From positions 1 through 64,000 of the forward strand of contig JAJRQF010000040.1 of NCBI GenBank assembly GCA_024280375.1: DNA of 64,000 bases, read 5' to 3'. The notes beneath the pieces were generated by a model. That model saw only the letters and a list, made by a program, of their open reading frames with translations, was not told the origin of the DNA and ran no database searches. A program made the translations under genes and the position numbers. Positions 8,176-16,107 of this stretch are shown here, one piece after another; the stretch's first letter is position 1; every line of letters begins with the position of its first letter. The stretch comes from Alphaproteobacteria bacterium (GTDB lineage: Bacteria > Pseudomonadota > Alphaproteobacteria > Rhizobiales > Rhizobiaceae).

Positions 8176-8210
8176 GATAAAAACGTCGAGGATAGACGTT
8201 TAAGCATACA

Positions 8211-8747
8211 TCAGGCTGAGATTTCTATTGATTTGCGCCGCATGATTTCCTCGATTGACGGGAATGCCTTTTGGGCCTCTGAAGGAATTGCCTCACGGTC
8301 AGGGCTTTGAGCACCATAGTTCTCAAATAAGTCAGGGTCGCTACCCGATGTACGCGCTACAATAATACGCCCAACCATTCCTGCTTCCTCATGCGGTGCG
8401 CAATAATAGTCATATACGCCTGGAATGGTGAGTGTGACTTCAAATTGATCGCCGGGGTTGACCATATAACCGCTATCCCACGGTTTTGCCTTAGATGGTA
8501 TCCGCAGAGCGTGATTGTTATTTTCAGGGTGATAGGCGGTGGTTGTGTGGACGTTCTCGCGGATTATCCAGCGTATGGTGGTTTCAGGCTCGACAAGCAC
8601 ACCAATTGGGTCGAACCAGACTTTCGCACCTTCTATATCGCTGCGCATTTCGATTTCCAAAACGCGGGATGATGCCCGGATTATGGAAGGAGCGGCAAGA
8701 CCGGCGAGCAAAAGCCCGCCGGTTGCCAATAATTGACGCCGTTGCAT
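8211..8747 (-). CDS. Tat-exported cupredoxin (plastocyanin/azurin-like copper protein)
   Basis: A 178-residue protein starting MQRRQLLATGGLLLAGLAAP, a twin-arginine-like leader. The mature part is a cupredoxin beta sandwich. Type 1 copper ligands are readable as His67 or His73 (NVHTTTAYHPE) and Cys116, His119 and Met124 in YYCAPHEEAGM, the C-x2-H-x4-M arrangement. PGVYDYYC and GMVGRIIV are the usual strands around the site. An extra C-terminal tail of about 45 residues is not typical of plain plastocyanins. It is the last gene of an operon after the DUF5602 gene (stop and start adjacent) and the ECF sigma gene, so it is likely a periplasmic electron carrier or copper-binding protein induced by that sigma factor. 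Confidence 0.85.
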   Translation of the reverse strand: MQRRQLLATGGLLLAGLAAPSIIRASSRVLEIEMRSDIEGAKVWFDPIGVLVEPETTIRWIIRENVHTTTAYHPENNNHALRIPSKAKPWDSGYMVNPGDQFEVTLTIPGVYDYYCAPHEEAGMVGRIIVARTSGSDPDLFENYGAQSPDREAIPSEAQKAFPSIEEIMRRKSIEISA

Positions 8748-9170
8748 CTATTTCACATCGGCTTTCATGGCATCCACATGCCAAAGGACAATGTGATAAT
8801 GCGGCTCGTCGACGCCCGGATGGCCGGCATTGTAATACATATCGACAGATTTGGTTGCAGAACCCGCCACATCGAGATTGGCGAATTTCTTTTTCGCCTG
8901 CATGTCTTTCAATGGCACCATATAAATGGTGCTCACCAGTTTACCGGATTTGTCATAGGCGGCAAACGGGCCGGCGGGCAGGGTTTTAGGATCAACGAAA
9001 AGCGTGCCAATGCCGGGTATATGGTTTGGCAGGGCGACGAGATCGCTGACCGCTTTGTAGTTGCCGCCTGCGGGTTTCATCGCAGCTGCATTTTCTGCCT
9101 GTGCGCTGGTTATGGTGTGGCCAAGCGGGGTGAGGCCGAGGCCGAGTATTATTGCTAGTTTGTAAAACAT
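8748..9170 (-). CDS. secreted DUF5602-like protein
   Basis: A 140-residue protein with a signal peptide (YKLAIILGLGLTPLGHTITS, cut after AQA). The body has the stretches GIGTLFVDPKTLPAGPFAAY, STIYMVPLKDM, and VDMYYNAGHPGVDEPHYHIV followed by LWHV, which I recognise as the DUF5602 pattern. The histidine cluster H-P-G-x5-H-x-H invites a metal-binding role, but none is established. It lies between the ECF sigma gene (50 bases upstream) and the cupredoxin gene (directly downstream) on the same strand. An AGGA-type ribosome site precedes ATG 9170. Given the copper protein beside it, a part in copper handling or redox stress is a reasonable inference. Confidence 0.75.
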   Translation of the reverse strand: MFYKLAIILGLGLTPLGHTITSAQAENAAAMKPAGGNYKAVSDLVALPNHIPGIGTLFVDPKTLPAGPFAAYDKSGKLVSTIYMVPLKDMQAKKKFANLDVAGSATKSVDMYYNAGHPGVDEPHYHIVLWHVDAMKADVK

Positions 9171-9219
9171 TCCTGTTCTCCAGTTTGTTGAGTGAACTCA
9201 ATCAACTGGACGGGAGGGG

Positions 9220-9939
9220 TCAGTGATGCGAATTTGAATTGGCGAGTTGGTTTTGCAGTCGGGCAAGCACCGCTTCAGTGGTTTTGGCACAGCGGGTGCC
9301 GCCAAATGGAAATGCCTGAAGCGACAATGCGGTAAATTGGTTTTCAAGCCCTTTGCGCAGAAGGGATTTTGCCCGGTGCAGCCGGGTCTTTACGGTTGCG
9401 GGCTGAATGTCGAGGGTGTTTGCGGTATCATCAACCGACATCTGCTCAATGACGCGCAAAACGAAAACCTCACGAAAGCCTGCGGGCAATTGGTCGATTT
9501 CGTTTTCCAGAACTATTCGCAACTCACCCATGGAAGCAAGCCTTTCCGGTGTAAGCTGATCTGAAACATCTATCGGGGAAATCGCTTCAAATTCGGCATC
9601 TGAGGTTGTTAAATCGGTATGAATTATTTGTGCTTGCCGCTTGATTGCCCGTTGCCGGTCTAGCGCCAGATTGACGGTGATTTTTGCCAGCCATGCGCCA
9701 ATTTTTGCCGGATCAAGCAGAGTGTGGGTCTGGGTAAATGCCTTGACGAAGGCTTCCTGCACCATATCTTCGGCCTCTGCATCATTGCGCAAAATTGAAC
9801 GTGCAATGCGAAACAGGCGCTGGTTATGGGCGCGCATTAATTCGGCAAGCGGTCGCGAATTGCCCCTGCGGGCCTGTTCAACCGATTTTTCAAGCGGCAT
9901 TTCAATATTATTGTCGATTAATTCCAAAGATCGCATCAC
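9220..9939 (-). CDS. ECF-type RNA polymerase sigma factor
   Basis: A 239-residue sigma-70 family protein lacking regions 1 and 3. Region 2 covers residues about 30-100 (LFRIARSILRNDAEAEDMVQ, then EAFVKAF, the RNAP and -10 recognition part). Region 4 covers about 145-200 (LPAGFREVFVLRVIEQMSVD, with the helix-turn-helix IQPATVKTRLHRAK). A 40-residue tail after region 4 has AFPFGGTRCAKTTEAVLARL, seen in a subset of alphaproteobacterial ECF factors. The start is GTG 9939 or ATG 9936. No anti-sigma gene is next to it; the operon continues with the DUF5602 and cupredoxin genes. A GGGAACC/CGTC promoter lies 40-60 bases upstream, so it probably transcribes its own operon. Confidence 0.9.
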   Translation of the reverse strand: MMRSLELIDNNIEMPLEKSVEQARRGNSRPLAELMRAHNQRLFRIARSILRNDAEAEDMVQEAFVKAFTQTHTLLDPAKIGAWLAKITVNLALDRQRAIKRQAQIIHTDLTTSDAEFEAISPIDVSDQLTPERLASMGELRIVLENEIDQLPAGFREVFVLRVIEQMSVDDTANTLDIQPATVKTRLHRAKSLLRKGLENQFTALSLQAFPFGGTRCAKTTEAVLARLQNQLANSNSHH

Positions 9940-9973
9940 TGACCGGGCTTCCTGTCCAATTGTATTGACACTC

Positions 9974-10004
9974 TATAGACGATTGGCGTGGTGAAAAGGT
10001 TCCC
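9974..10004 (-). promoter_or_regulatory. ECF-type promoter in front of the sigma gene
   Basis: On the minus strand: GGGAACC, 16 bases, CGTC followed by TATAG. A GGAAC-like -35 with a CGTC or CGTT -10 at this distance is the classical ECF sigma promoter form, which argues for autoregulation. The start of transcription would fall about 30 bases before the start codon. Confidence 0.65.
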
Positions 10005-10230
10005 ATTACTTCAAAAAGTAATTTTTAGCCTGCGCTTTTAGGGGCAAATGCATGTGCTTGTGCACCTTTTTAATTCTGATGTTATTGCTGCAAAAATATG
10101 AATAATGAGCGCCAAAAGACCTCTATGGACAGAAATTTCAATGCAGCCATCTTTGCGACCACTTTTCATCCCTAAAATTATACTATGACAAATCGCCAGG
10201 TGATATTGCTTGCGGTATTTGTTTATACAT
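10005..10230. other. spacer between sigma operon and DUF900 gene
   Basis: About 225 bases without a convincing gene. At 10005-10027, ATTACTT pairs with AAGTAAT and is followed by TTTTT, a weak plus-strand terminator-like hairpin. Frames up to 67 codons on the minus strand have no ribosome site and no family features. Confidence 0.45.
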
Positions 10231-10260
10231 TTGTCAATCAAAGAAATTAAATGTTAAAAT
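10231..10260 (+). promoter_or_regulatory. sigma-70-like promoter for the DUF900 gene
   Basis: TTGTCA at 10231 and TTAAAA at 10254, 17 bases apart, 36 bases before the ATG at 10296. Close to consensus in an AT-rich spacer. Predicted from sequence only. Confidence 0.45.
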
Positions 10261-10295
10261 TTTGAAATTTTCTCAAATCGACCGGACCGCAGCCA

Positions 10296-11384
10296 ATGCA
10301 ATTTACCTGTTTGCCAATTCACCAATTTGCCCGCAGAATTTGGTTGGCAGGGTTTGTCTTGTTGGCCGGGTGTGCATCGCGGGGCGAGCTCGCTTTTTTG
10401 GATGGGCCGCAGATTGCGTCACCTTCGATCGCCTCTCATCGGGTTTTTGTTGCGACCAACCGCAGTCCCGCCAGCGCGATTAAAGGGTACAGCGCCAGCA
10501 GATCACAGAACCTGTCTTTTGCAAGATATTCTGTCAGTGTACCGCCAGATCACCAAGCGGGTAAAATTGAATGGCCAGCCCTTCGCGCTGACCAGAAAAA
10601 GCATTTCGTAACCACAGGCGTTGAAAACTTTAATGGCGTGGGTGAATTCATTGCGAAGATAAATAAAGAGGTATCCAGTCAACCGGTTTCACGACGCGAC
10701 GCAATCGTCTATGTGCATGGGTATAATACAAACTTTGCCGAGGGCCTTTATAGGCTGGTGCAAATGACAAATGATTTGAAAACCCCCGCGGTAACAATAC
10801 ATTATTCCTGGCCTTCTGCAGGAAGAGCGCTTGGATATCTCTACGACCGTGATAGCGTGCTGACCGCTCGTGACGGATTGGAAGAGCTGCTGATAAATGT
10901 GGCGAACAGCTCGGTCGAGCAGATAATTCTGATTGCCCATTCAATGGGTGGTCAGCTGGCAATAGAAACCTTGCGGCAAATTGCGATTAGAAAGAGCCAT
11001 TCATTAAAGAACAAGTTGGCAGGCGTATTCTTGATTTCCCCGGATATCGATGAGCAGGTTTTTCTATCGCAGATCAAGCTTATTCGACCTTTACCTCAAC
11101 CATTTTTCGTCTTTGTTTCTGGTAAGGACAGGGCATTGAAACTCTCTAGTTTTATTGCTGGAGGTGGCAAGCGGTTGGGTTCAATCACCCAATCTGATAC
11201 AATGAAGGCCCAGGGAATCACGCTGATTGATACTTCAAAATTCAGTGATGGGGATTCTCTCAATCATTTGACATCAGTGACCTCGCCAACCCTGATACCG
11301 CTCCTGAAGAGTATTTCGAAACGTGTATTACGGGTCGGTGGGATTTCCAAAAGGGAACTCAATTTCCTCAGGGAAGAACCTTAA
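10296..11384 (+). CDS. DUF900 alpha/beta-hydrolase lipoprotein
   Basis: A 362-residue protein. The N-terminus has a lipobox, LAGFVLLAGCAS, with Cys26 as the lipidated residue, so it is anchored to a membrane on the periplasmic side. The DUF900 hydrolase fold follows: AIVYVHGYNTNF (oxyanion region), HYSWPSAGRALGYLYDRDS, then the nucleophile elbow IAHSMGGQ with Ser216. An acid (FLISPDIDE) and a late histidine (DSLNHLTS) complete a likely catalytic triad. Proteins of this family are esterase or lipase-like with unknown natural substrates. The gene stands alone, with a promoter-like pair upstream; msrP follows after 139 bases on the same strand. Confidence 0.85.
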   Translation: MQFTCLPIHQFARRIWLAGFVLLAGCASRGELAFLDGPQIASPSIASHRVFVATNRSPASAIKGYSASRSQNLSFARYSVSVPPDHQAGKIEWPALRADQKKHFVTTGVENFNGVGEFIAKINKEVSSQPVSRRDAIVYVHGYNTNFAEGLYRLVQMTNDLKTPAVTIHYSWPSAGRALGYLYDRDSVLTARDGLEELLINVANSSVEQIILIAHSMGGQLAIETLRQIAIRKSHSLKNKLAGVFLISPDIDEQVFLSQIKLIRPLPQPFFVFVSGKDRALKLSSFIAGGGKRLGSITQSDTMKAQGITLIDTSKFSDGDSLNHLTSVTSPTLIPLLKSISKRVLRVGGISKRELNFLREEP

Positions 11385-11523
11385 GAGCAAAGCCGCTGTA
11401 GCTGCATGAAAGGCACCGTTCAAACTCACCAGCCAATAACACCATTGTGAGTGAGTGTTCATTTTATTTGGTAACCTTTGTTTGGTACACATCCGGTGAC
11501 CAATTCATGAGGAGGCCTTACGC

Positions 11524-12489
11524 ATGCTTATTAAAGAAAACAAAATTTGGGATATGAGTGAGAACCTCGCCACACCAGAGGGCGCGTTTCTAAACCGTCG
11601 TGAATTGATGAAAGCTGCCGGAATAGGCGGATTGTCGCTGGGTATTGGCGGATTTATGTCGTCATCTGCTTTTGCTGAAGTTGATCCGACCGCTGATCTT
11701 TACCCGGCCAAGCGCAATGAGGCCTTTGTGTTGGACCGTGGTCTGACACCGGAAGATGTGAATCTGAAATATAATAATTTCTATGAGTTTGGGTCGCACA
11801 AGCAAATTTACAACAACGCACAAAAGCTTCAGACCCGCCCTTGGGAAGTAATGATTGATGGCATGGTGGAAAAGCCAATGACCATCGGTTTTGATGATCT
11901 GGTGCGCAAAATGCCACTGGAAGAGCGGCTTTATCGCCATCGTTGCGTGGAAGCATGGTCGATGACCATCCCCTGGTCGGGATTTGCCCTGAAGGAGTTG
12001 GTGAAACTTGCCAATCCGCTTTCAAGTGCAAAATTTGTCAAAATGGAAACTTTCCACGACCCGAAAATGGCTTCTGGTCAAAAGCAGGCCTGGTATCCAT
12101 GGGCATATACGGAATGTTTGAGCATTGAAGAGGCGACCAATGATTTGGCATTTATGGTAACCGGCGCATACGGCAAGCCGCTTGCCAAACAGTTTGGCGC
12201 ACCTTTGCGGTTGGCCCTGCCTTGGAAATATGGATTTAAGTCCATCAAGTCGATCGTAAAAATCAGCTTCGTTGAGAAAATGCCGAAAAGCTTCTGGGAA
12301 ACGCTGAATGGTTCGGAATATGGCTTTTGGGCCAATGTGAACCCGAAATATGATCATCCGCGCTGGAGCCAGGCAACCGAACGTGTGTTGCACACGGGCA
12401 AACGGGTGCCGACATTGATCTATAATGGTTATGGCGATCAGGTGGCGTCGATGTATTCAAGCCTTAAAGGGCGGACCGCATTTTTCTAG
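11524..12489 (+). CDS. msrP: MsrP, molybdopterin-dependent protein-methionine-sulfoxide reductase catalytic subunit
   Basis: A 321-residue periplasmic enzyme that repairs oxidised methionines in envelope proteins. The twin-arginine signal is NRRELMKAAGIGGLSLG (arginines 25-26), needed because the molybdenum cofactor is inserted before export. Cys141 in YRHRCVEAWSM is the molybdenum ligand. SGFALKELV and the run QFGAPLRLALPWKYGFKSIK are characteristic of the YedY/MsrP fold. ATG 11524 follows GAGGAGG at good spacing. The haem-b membrane partner MsrQ is usually next door but is absent here, so it must be elsewhere or replaced. The stop codon is immediately followed by a structured repeat element shared with the rpoD 3' end. 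Confidence 0.95.
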   Translation: MLIKENKIWDMSENLATPEGAFLNRRELMKAAGIGGLSLGIGGFMSSSAFAEVDPTADLYPAKRNEAFVLDRGLTPEDVNLKYNNFYEFGSHKQIYNNAQKLQTRPWEVMIDGMVEKPMTIGFDDLVRKMPLEERLYRHRCVEAWSMTIPWSGFALKELVKLANPLSSAKFVKMETFHDPKMASGQKQAWYPWAYTECLSIEEATNDLAFMVTGAYGKPLAKQFGAPLRLALPWKYGFKSIKSIVKISFVEKMPKSFWETLNGSEYGFWANVNPKYDHPRWSQATERVLHTGKRVPTLIYNGYGDQVASMYSSLKGRTAFF

Positions 12490-12677
12490 ACTGCGTCATG
12501 TATACATGAAAGCAGTCAGGCTGCGATTTGAGCCCGACTTGCAAATTGATGAGATCAATTTGAGGGCGGAACCGGCCCGACGCGAATGCATCGCGCCCGC
12601 GCAGGCTGGGGTGCCGCCCCAAATGGCCGTGAGCGACATGAAAATAGAGCGTTTCCGTCAAAGACGGATACGCTTTA
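12490..12677 (+). repeat. structured 3' element, copy 1 (behind msrP)
   Basis: Begins directly at the msrP stop. Hairpins in order: GACTGC/GCAGTC; GGCT/AGCC; CAAATTGAT/ATCAATTTG around GAG; CGCGA/TCGCG; GGGG/CCCC within CGCGCAGGC...GGCCGTGAGCGA; and AGCGT-TCCGTC/GACGGA-ACGCT, followed after several bases by TTTTT. The order of hairpins and the strings CGCGCAGGC, GCCGTGAGCGA, ATAGAGCG and ACGCTTTA recur behind rpoD (47773), while most stem sequences differ. It contains no reading frame of note. Confidence 0.65.
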
Positions 12678-12695
12678 GCCCGCCTTTTTGGTGAT

Positions 12696-13379
12696 TTATA
12701 AATTCTCGTATGATGCGGTAATGACCGATTGAAAATTCGCATGGGTGCGGCGGATTTTTTTCGGTATTCTTTTCAAAACACGCTCTGATTGGAAAAATAC
12801 GTGATCGCCCACTCGGGCTACCACGGGTAGCTTTTTTGACCATGAGGGCGAAACATCATAGCGATGATAATGGGTTGCAAGAAAAGCGCTGGCGATCATT
12901 GGGCTGAGTTTGATACTGACCGGCTTTTTAATGTTTGCAGACAAATTCATCATCGACAGAATTTCAACACTCAATTGCCGCATGGTATTGAAAACAACCT
13001 GATTGCGTGGCTGGTCTGAACGGCCGTCACAGGCAAATGAAAACTGGCATTTGTTGTACCGATGTGAATTTTGGAAAACCACACCGCAAATTGTTGAAGG
13101 ATATGCACTGGAGATCATCCGGTTAAATATTGTTATGCCAACAGCAATTTGCCCTTCAACAGGTTCTCCTCGTGCTTCATGATAAAGCGCGCTGGCAAGG
13201 CAGCTTCTGTTAAGAATATTTGCCAGATTTATTGTGGTAGTTGGCCGTTGAAAGTTAGTGACGATTGCTTTTGCCGTCGATAATATAGAATCAAATGACA
13301 GTGGTGCGGATTGAATTTTTCCGGTTGATGCAAAAACCAATATTGCAGCTACAAGTGTTTTTGAGATGAAATGTTTCAT
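12696..13379 (-). CDS. cell-wall hydrolase, SleB/CwlJ family
   Basis: A 227-residue secreted protein. The signal peptide is ISKTLVAAILVFASTGKIQS. The hydrolase core (residues about 58-125) has CLASALYHEARGEPVEGQIA, in which Glu68 is the presumed catalytic residue, then VGITIFNRMISSAYPSTICG and NKCQFSFACDGRSD, all standard for SleB-type lytic transglycosylases. Despite the spore-germination name, alphaproteobacterial members act in ordinary peptidoglycan turnover. The C-terminal ATHYHR and VGDHVFF belong to the same domain. It is convergent with msrP and its 3' element. It ends with a basic tail (KRIPKKIRRTH). Confidence 0.88.
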   Translation of the reverse strand: MKHFISKTLVAAILVFASTGKIQSAPLSFDSILSTAKAIVTNFQRPTTTINLANILNRSCLASALYHEARGEPVEGQIAVGITIFNRMISSAYPSTICGVVFQNSHRYNKCQFSFACDGRSDQPRNQVVFNTMRQLSVEILSMMNLSANIKKPVSIKLSPMIASAFLATHYHRYDVSPSWSKKLPVVARVGDHVFFQSERVLKRIPKKIRRTHANFQSVITASYENL

Positions 13380-13467
13380 AATTACTCCTCAGTTAACCAA
13401 GGAATGCTCTCAAATACTCGTTAAAAATCAGTCGTTTAATTGCTTTGACATTGAGTGATCGTGTTAA

Positions 13468-14571
13468 ATGACTGTTAGGGGTAAATGTTTGGTTTTTGTT
13501 AGCCATAAGGGATTTGGAATATTGTCTGAAGAATTTGAAGTTCGAAAAGGTTTTCGCAAACAGGCAATTCCCTGCGATGCTCTGGGGTCTCCATTCACCG
13601 CGCGCTTGTGCAATTTAATGGCTGAGCGGATGGCGGTTGGAAACCCGGTTGGCGACGCCGTGCTAAATTGGCCGGGCGTATCGGGTGGCACCGGTGATGC
13701 GCTGGCCTTGCGGGTTTGTGGTGCGTTACATGGGTTGGTGATCGAAGGGCTATGCCAACCGCTTGCCGATATCTATCCACCAAATCACCAAAATGTCAGC
13801 GATGATGATCTGTGGCAGGCGATAAATGGTGCCTTTGTTGAGCATGCGGATTTTGTTCTTGATCGGTTAAAATCTGCGCCCCAAACCAATGAGGTGCGCC
13901 GTGCATCCATTCTTTTGCCGGGTTTTTCTGAAATTGCCCGATTGACCGGTTTGCCAATGGTATTGTCAGAACTTGGGGCATCGGCCGGGCTAAATCTGAA
14001 CTGGGATCGATTCCACTTTGAAATAGCCGGACAACACTGGGGCAATGAAAATAGTTCGGTTCGGCTTTCGCCTGAATGGAAGGGCGGTATTCCAAAATTA
14101 CAGCCGGTTGAAATTGTTGCACGGGCAGGGTGCGATTTAACTCCGCTGGATGTTAGCGACGATAACATGCAAATGCGGCTGTTATCCTATATCTGGCCGG
14201 ACCAGAGCGAGCGGATTGCCCGCACAAAAGCGGCCATTGATATTGCGGTTGCCAATGGCACACAAGTTGACAAATCGGACGCCATCGACTGGCTGGAAGT
14301 GCGTTTAAATAGCCGTCACGAGGGTTCTGCGCATGTGGTTTATCATACCATTGCCTGGCAGTATTTTCCTGAAGATGTACAATTGCGTGGTGTTGAGCTG
14401 ATGCAAAAAGCTGGTGCAAAGGCAAGTGCCAATGCGCCACTTGCATGGTTGCGCTGTGAAATGGATGGCAAGGCACCAGGCGCTGCCCTTTCCCTGACGC
14501 TGTGGCCTTCGGGTCAGGAATTTTACCTTGCCCGGGCCGATTTTCACGGGCGCTGGATAGACTGGCAATAA
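13468..14571 (+). CDS. DUF2332 family protein
   Basis: A 367-residue cytoplasmic protein of DUF2332, a family common in alphaproteobacteria and actinobacteria with no assigned activity. The start is uncertain: ATG 13468 has no good ribosome site, and family members usually begin close to the stretch EEFEVRKGFRKQAIPCDALG, so a start near 13520 (TTG) is possible. Recognisable blocks are SPFTARLCNLMAERM, LSELGASAGLNLNWDRFHFE, RAGCDLTPLDV, LLSYIWPDQSERIAR, VVYHTIAWQYFPEDVQ and PLAWLRCEMDG. The GASAGLNL block together with YHTIAWQY is reminiscent of a methyltransferase-like fold, but this is speculative. The gene is followed on the same strand by the MscS channel gene, 47 bases later. Confidence 0.75.
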   Translation: MTVRGKCLVFVSHKGFGILSEEFEVRKGFRKQAIPCDALGSPFTARLCNLMAERMAVGNPVGDAVLNWPGVSGGTGDALALRVCGALHGLVIEGLCQPLADIYPPNHQNVSDDDLWQAINGAFVEHADFVLDRLKSAPQTNEVRRASILLPGFSEIARLTGLPMVLSELGASAGLNLNWDRFHFEIAGQHWGNENSSVRLSPEWKGGIPKLQPVEIVARAGCDLTPLDVSDDNMQMRLLSYIWPDQSERIARTKAAIDIAVANGTQVDKSDAIDWLEVRLNSRHEGSAHVVYHTIAWQYFPEDVQLRGVELMQKAGAKASANAPLAWLRCEMDGKAPGAALSLTLWPSGQEFYLARADFHGRWIDWQ

Positions 14572-14618
14572 TATTCTACACTGTCGTTCTAGTTGAATAA
14601 AACCGGGGTGGCGATTGA

Positions 14619-15917
14619 ATGCAGTTTGATCTGACAGGTATGTTTGAAACCGTTGTTACGACGATTTCCTCATGGGTGAGTTTTTTATTGCAGCCCTGGA
14701 CGTTTATTCAACTTGGCATACTTGTTGTAATCTATCTGTTTTCGCTATTCCTTTCAAAATTTATTGAACCGCCGATTGAGCTTCAGGCCCGCAAGTTAAA
14801 GGTCAATATGGGCACCATGCGGTTGGTGGTGGCCTTGCTTCGACGGTTTGAGTGGGTCATTTTTATGATCCTTTCCTGGTCTGCATTCACAGTTTTAAGG
14901 GCGACCACCTGGACCAGCCGTTCCTATCTGATTTCCGTTGCATTGAGCCTTGCAACCGCCTGGTTGATCATTGCGGTTTCAAGCAATGTTATTCGATCGC
15001 GAGCGATTGCAAAAATGGTGGCAATTTTCGGCTGGATATTCGTTGCGCTTTCGATCGTCGGTTGGCTGGATGGTGTTCAGAATTTTCTGGATGCAGCGGC
15101 TTTTAACGTTGGTAATTTCAGGCTCTCTGCGTTGCGGGTCATTCAGGGCATTGTGATGATTACCGCATTGCTGTGGTTCGCCACCGGCACTGGCAATTAC
15201 GCAGACCGGCGCATTCACGAGATTGAAGATCTTGCCCCGTCACTCAAGGTGCTGCTTGGCAAAATCATCAAGATTTCGCTGGTTATTGCCGCACTCGTTG
15301 TTGCATTTTCCAGTGTTGGCATTGATCTAACCGCGCTTACGGTCTTTTCCGGTGCGGTGGGTGTGGGCATTGGCTTTGGCCTGCAAAAAGTTGTTTCCAA
15401 CTTTATTTCGGGCATCATTATCCTGCTGGATAAATCCATCAAGCCGGGGGATACAATTTCGCTGGGCGAAACTTTCGGCTGGATCAGGGAGCTGCGAGCG
15501 CGGTTTGTCTCTGTTGTTACCCGCGATGGCAAAGAATATTTGATACCAAATGAGGACTTGATCACCCAAAAGGTGGTCAATTGGTCGTTCAGCGATGATC
15601 TCATTCGCCTCGATGTGCCTTTTGGGGTTTCCTATGATTGCAATCCGCACGAGATTTCTAAAATGTCGATTGAGGCGGTGCGCAAGCTGGAGCGTATTTC
15701 CTCTGCCAAGGCTCCGGTTTGCTGGATGACCGGTTTTGGTGATTCATCACTGGACTTTGTTTTGCGCTTTTGGGTCACTGATCCGCAAAACGGGCTGACC
15801 AATATTCGCGGCAAGGTGATGCTGGCGCTGTGGGATGTGTTCAATGAAAACGATGTGAATATCCCCTATCCACACCGGGAAATCATAATAAAAGAAAAAG
15901 TGCCGTTGAACGATTGA
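14619..15917 (+). CDS. MscS-family mechanosensitive ion channel
   Basis: A 432-residue inner-membrane channel. There are about six hydrophobic segments before residue 270. The pore helix region is near residues 235-270: FSGAVGVGIGFGLQKVVSNF, with the glycine-alanine pattern of TM3 in MscS. Then the beta domain follows (KPGDTISLGETFGWIRELRA, VVTRDGKEYLIPNEDLI, VVNWSF), typical of the cytoplasmic cage. It opens on membrane tension to release solutes after osmotic downshock. The N-terminal extra helices place it with longer MscS relatives rather than with the three-helix E. coli protein. Alone after the DUF2332 gene and convergent with the marR gene. Confidence 0.92.
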   Translation: MQFDLTGMFETVVTTISSWVSFLLQPWTFIQLGILVVIYLFSLFLSKFIEPPIELQARKLKVNMGTMRLVVALLRRFEWVIFMILSWSAFTVLRATTWTSRSYLISVALSLATAWLIIAVSSNVIRSRAIAKMVAIFGWIFVALSIVGWLDGVQNFLDAAAFNVGNFRLSALRVIQGIVMITALLWFATGTGNYADRRIHEIEDLAPSLKVLLGKIIKISLVIAALVVAFSSVGIDLTALTVFSGAVGVGIGFGLQKVVSNFISGIIILLDKSIKPGDTISLGETFGWIRELRARFVSVVTRDGKEYLIPNEDLITQKVVNWSFSDDLIRLDVPFGVSYDCNPHEISKMSIEAVRKLERISSAKAPVCWMTGFGDSSLDFVLRFWVTDPQNGLTNIRGKVMLALWDVFNENDVNIPYPHREIIIKEKVPLND

Positions 15918-16107
15918 GGTGGTGTTTTTTGGCTCGGTATTGGGTTTGTGATGCCAAGACCGCTTCAAAATCGCTTAGCCACAAACACAATGATGATATC
16001 CGGCGCATCTGGCTTTTGCGCTGAATGCTATCCCGCATAGTTTTTTACCAGCCTAAAAATTCCAGACCAAATGTCTATTTCGCGGTCAGGAGACAATAAT
16101 GATGATT

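Noticed and set aside
7737-8207. 156-codon minus-strand frame opposite the candidate RNA
   Set aside because: The composition (many Arg, Cys, Gln, His) is that of a non-coding shadow, and the plus-strand hairpins and terminator explain the sequence better.
10038-10241. 67-codon minus-strand frame between the sigma gene and the DUF900 gene
   Set aside because: Unusual composition, no ribosome site, overlaps a likely promoter region.
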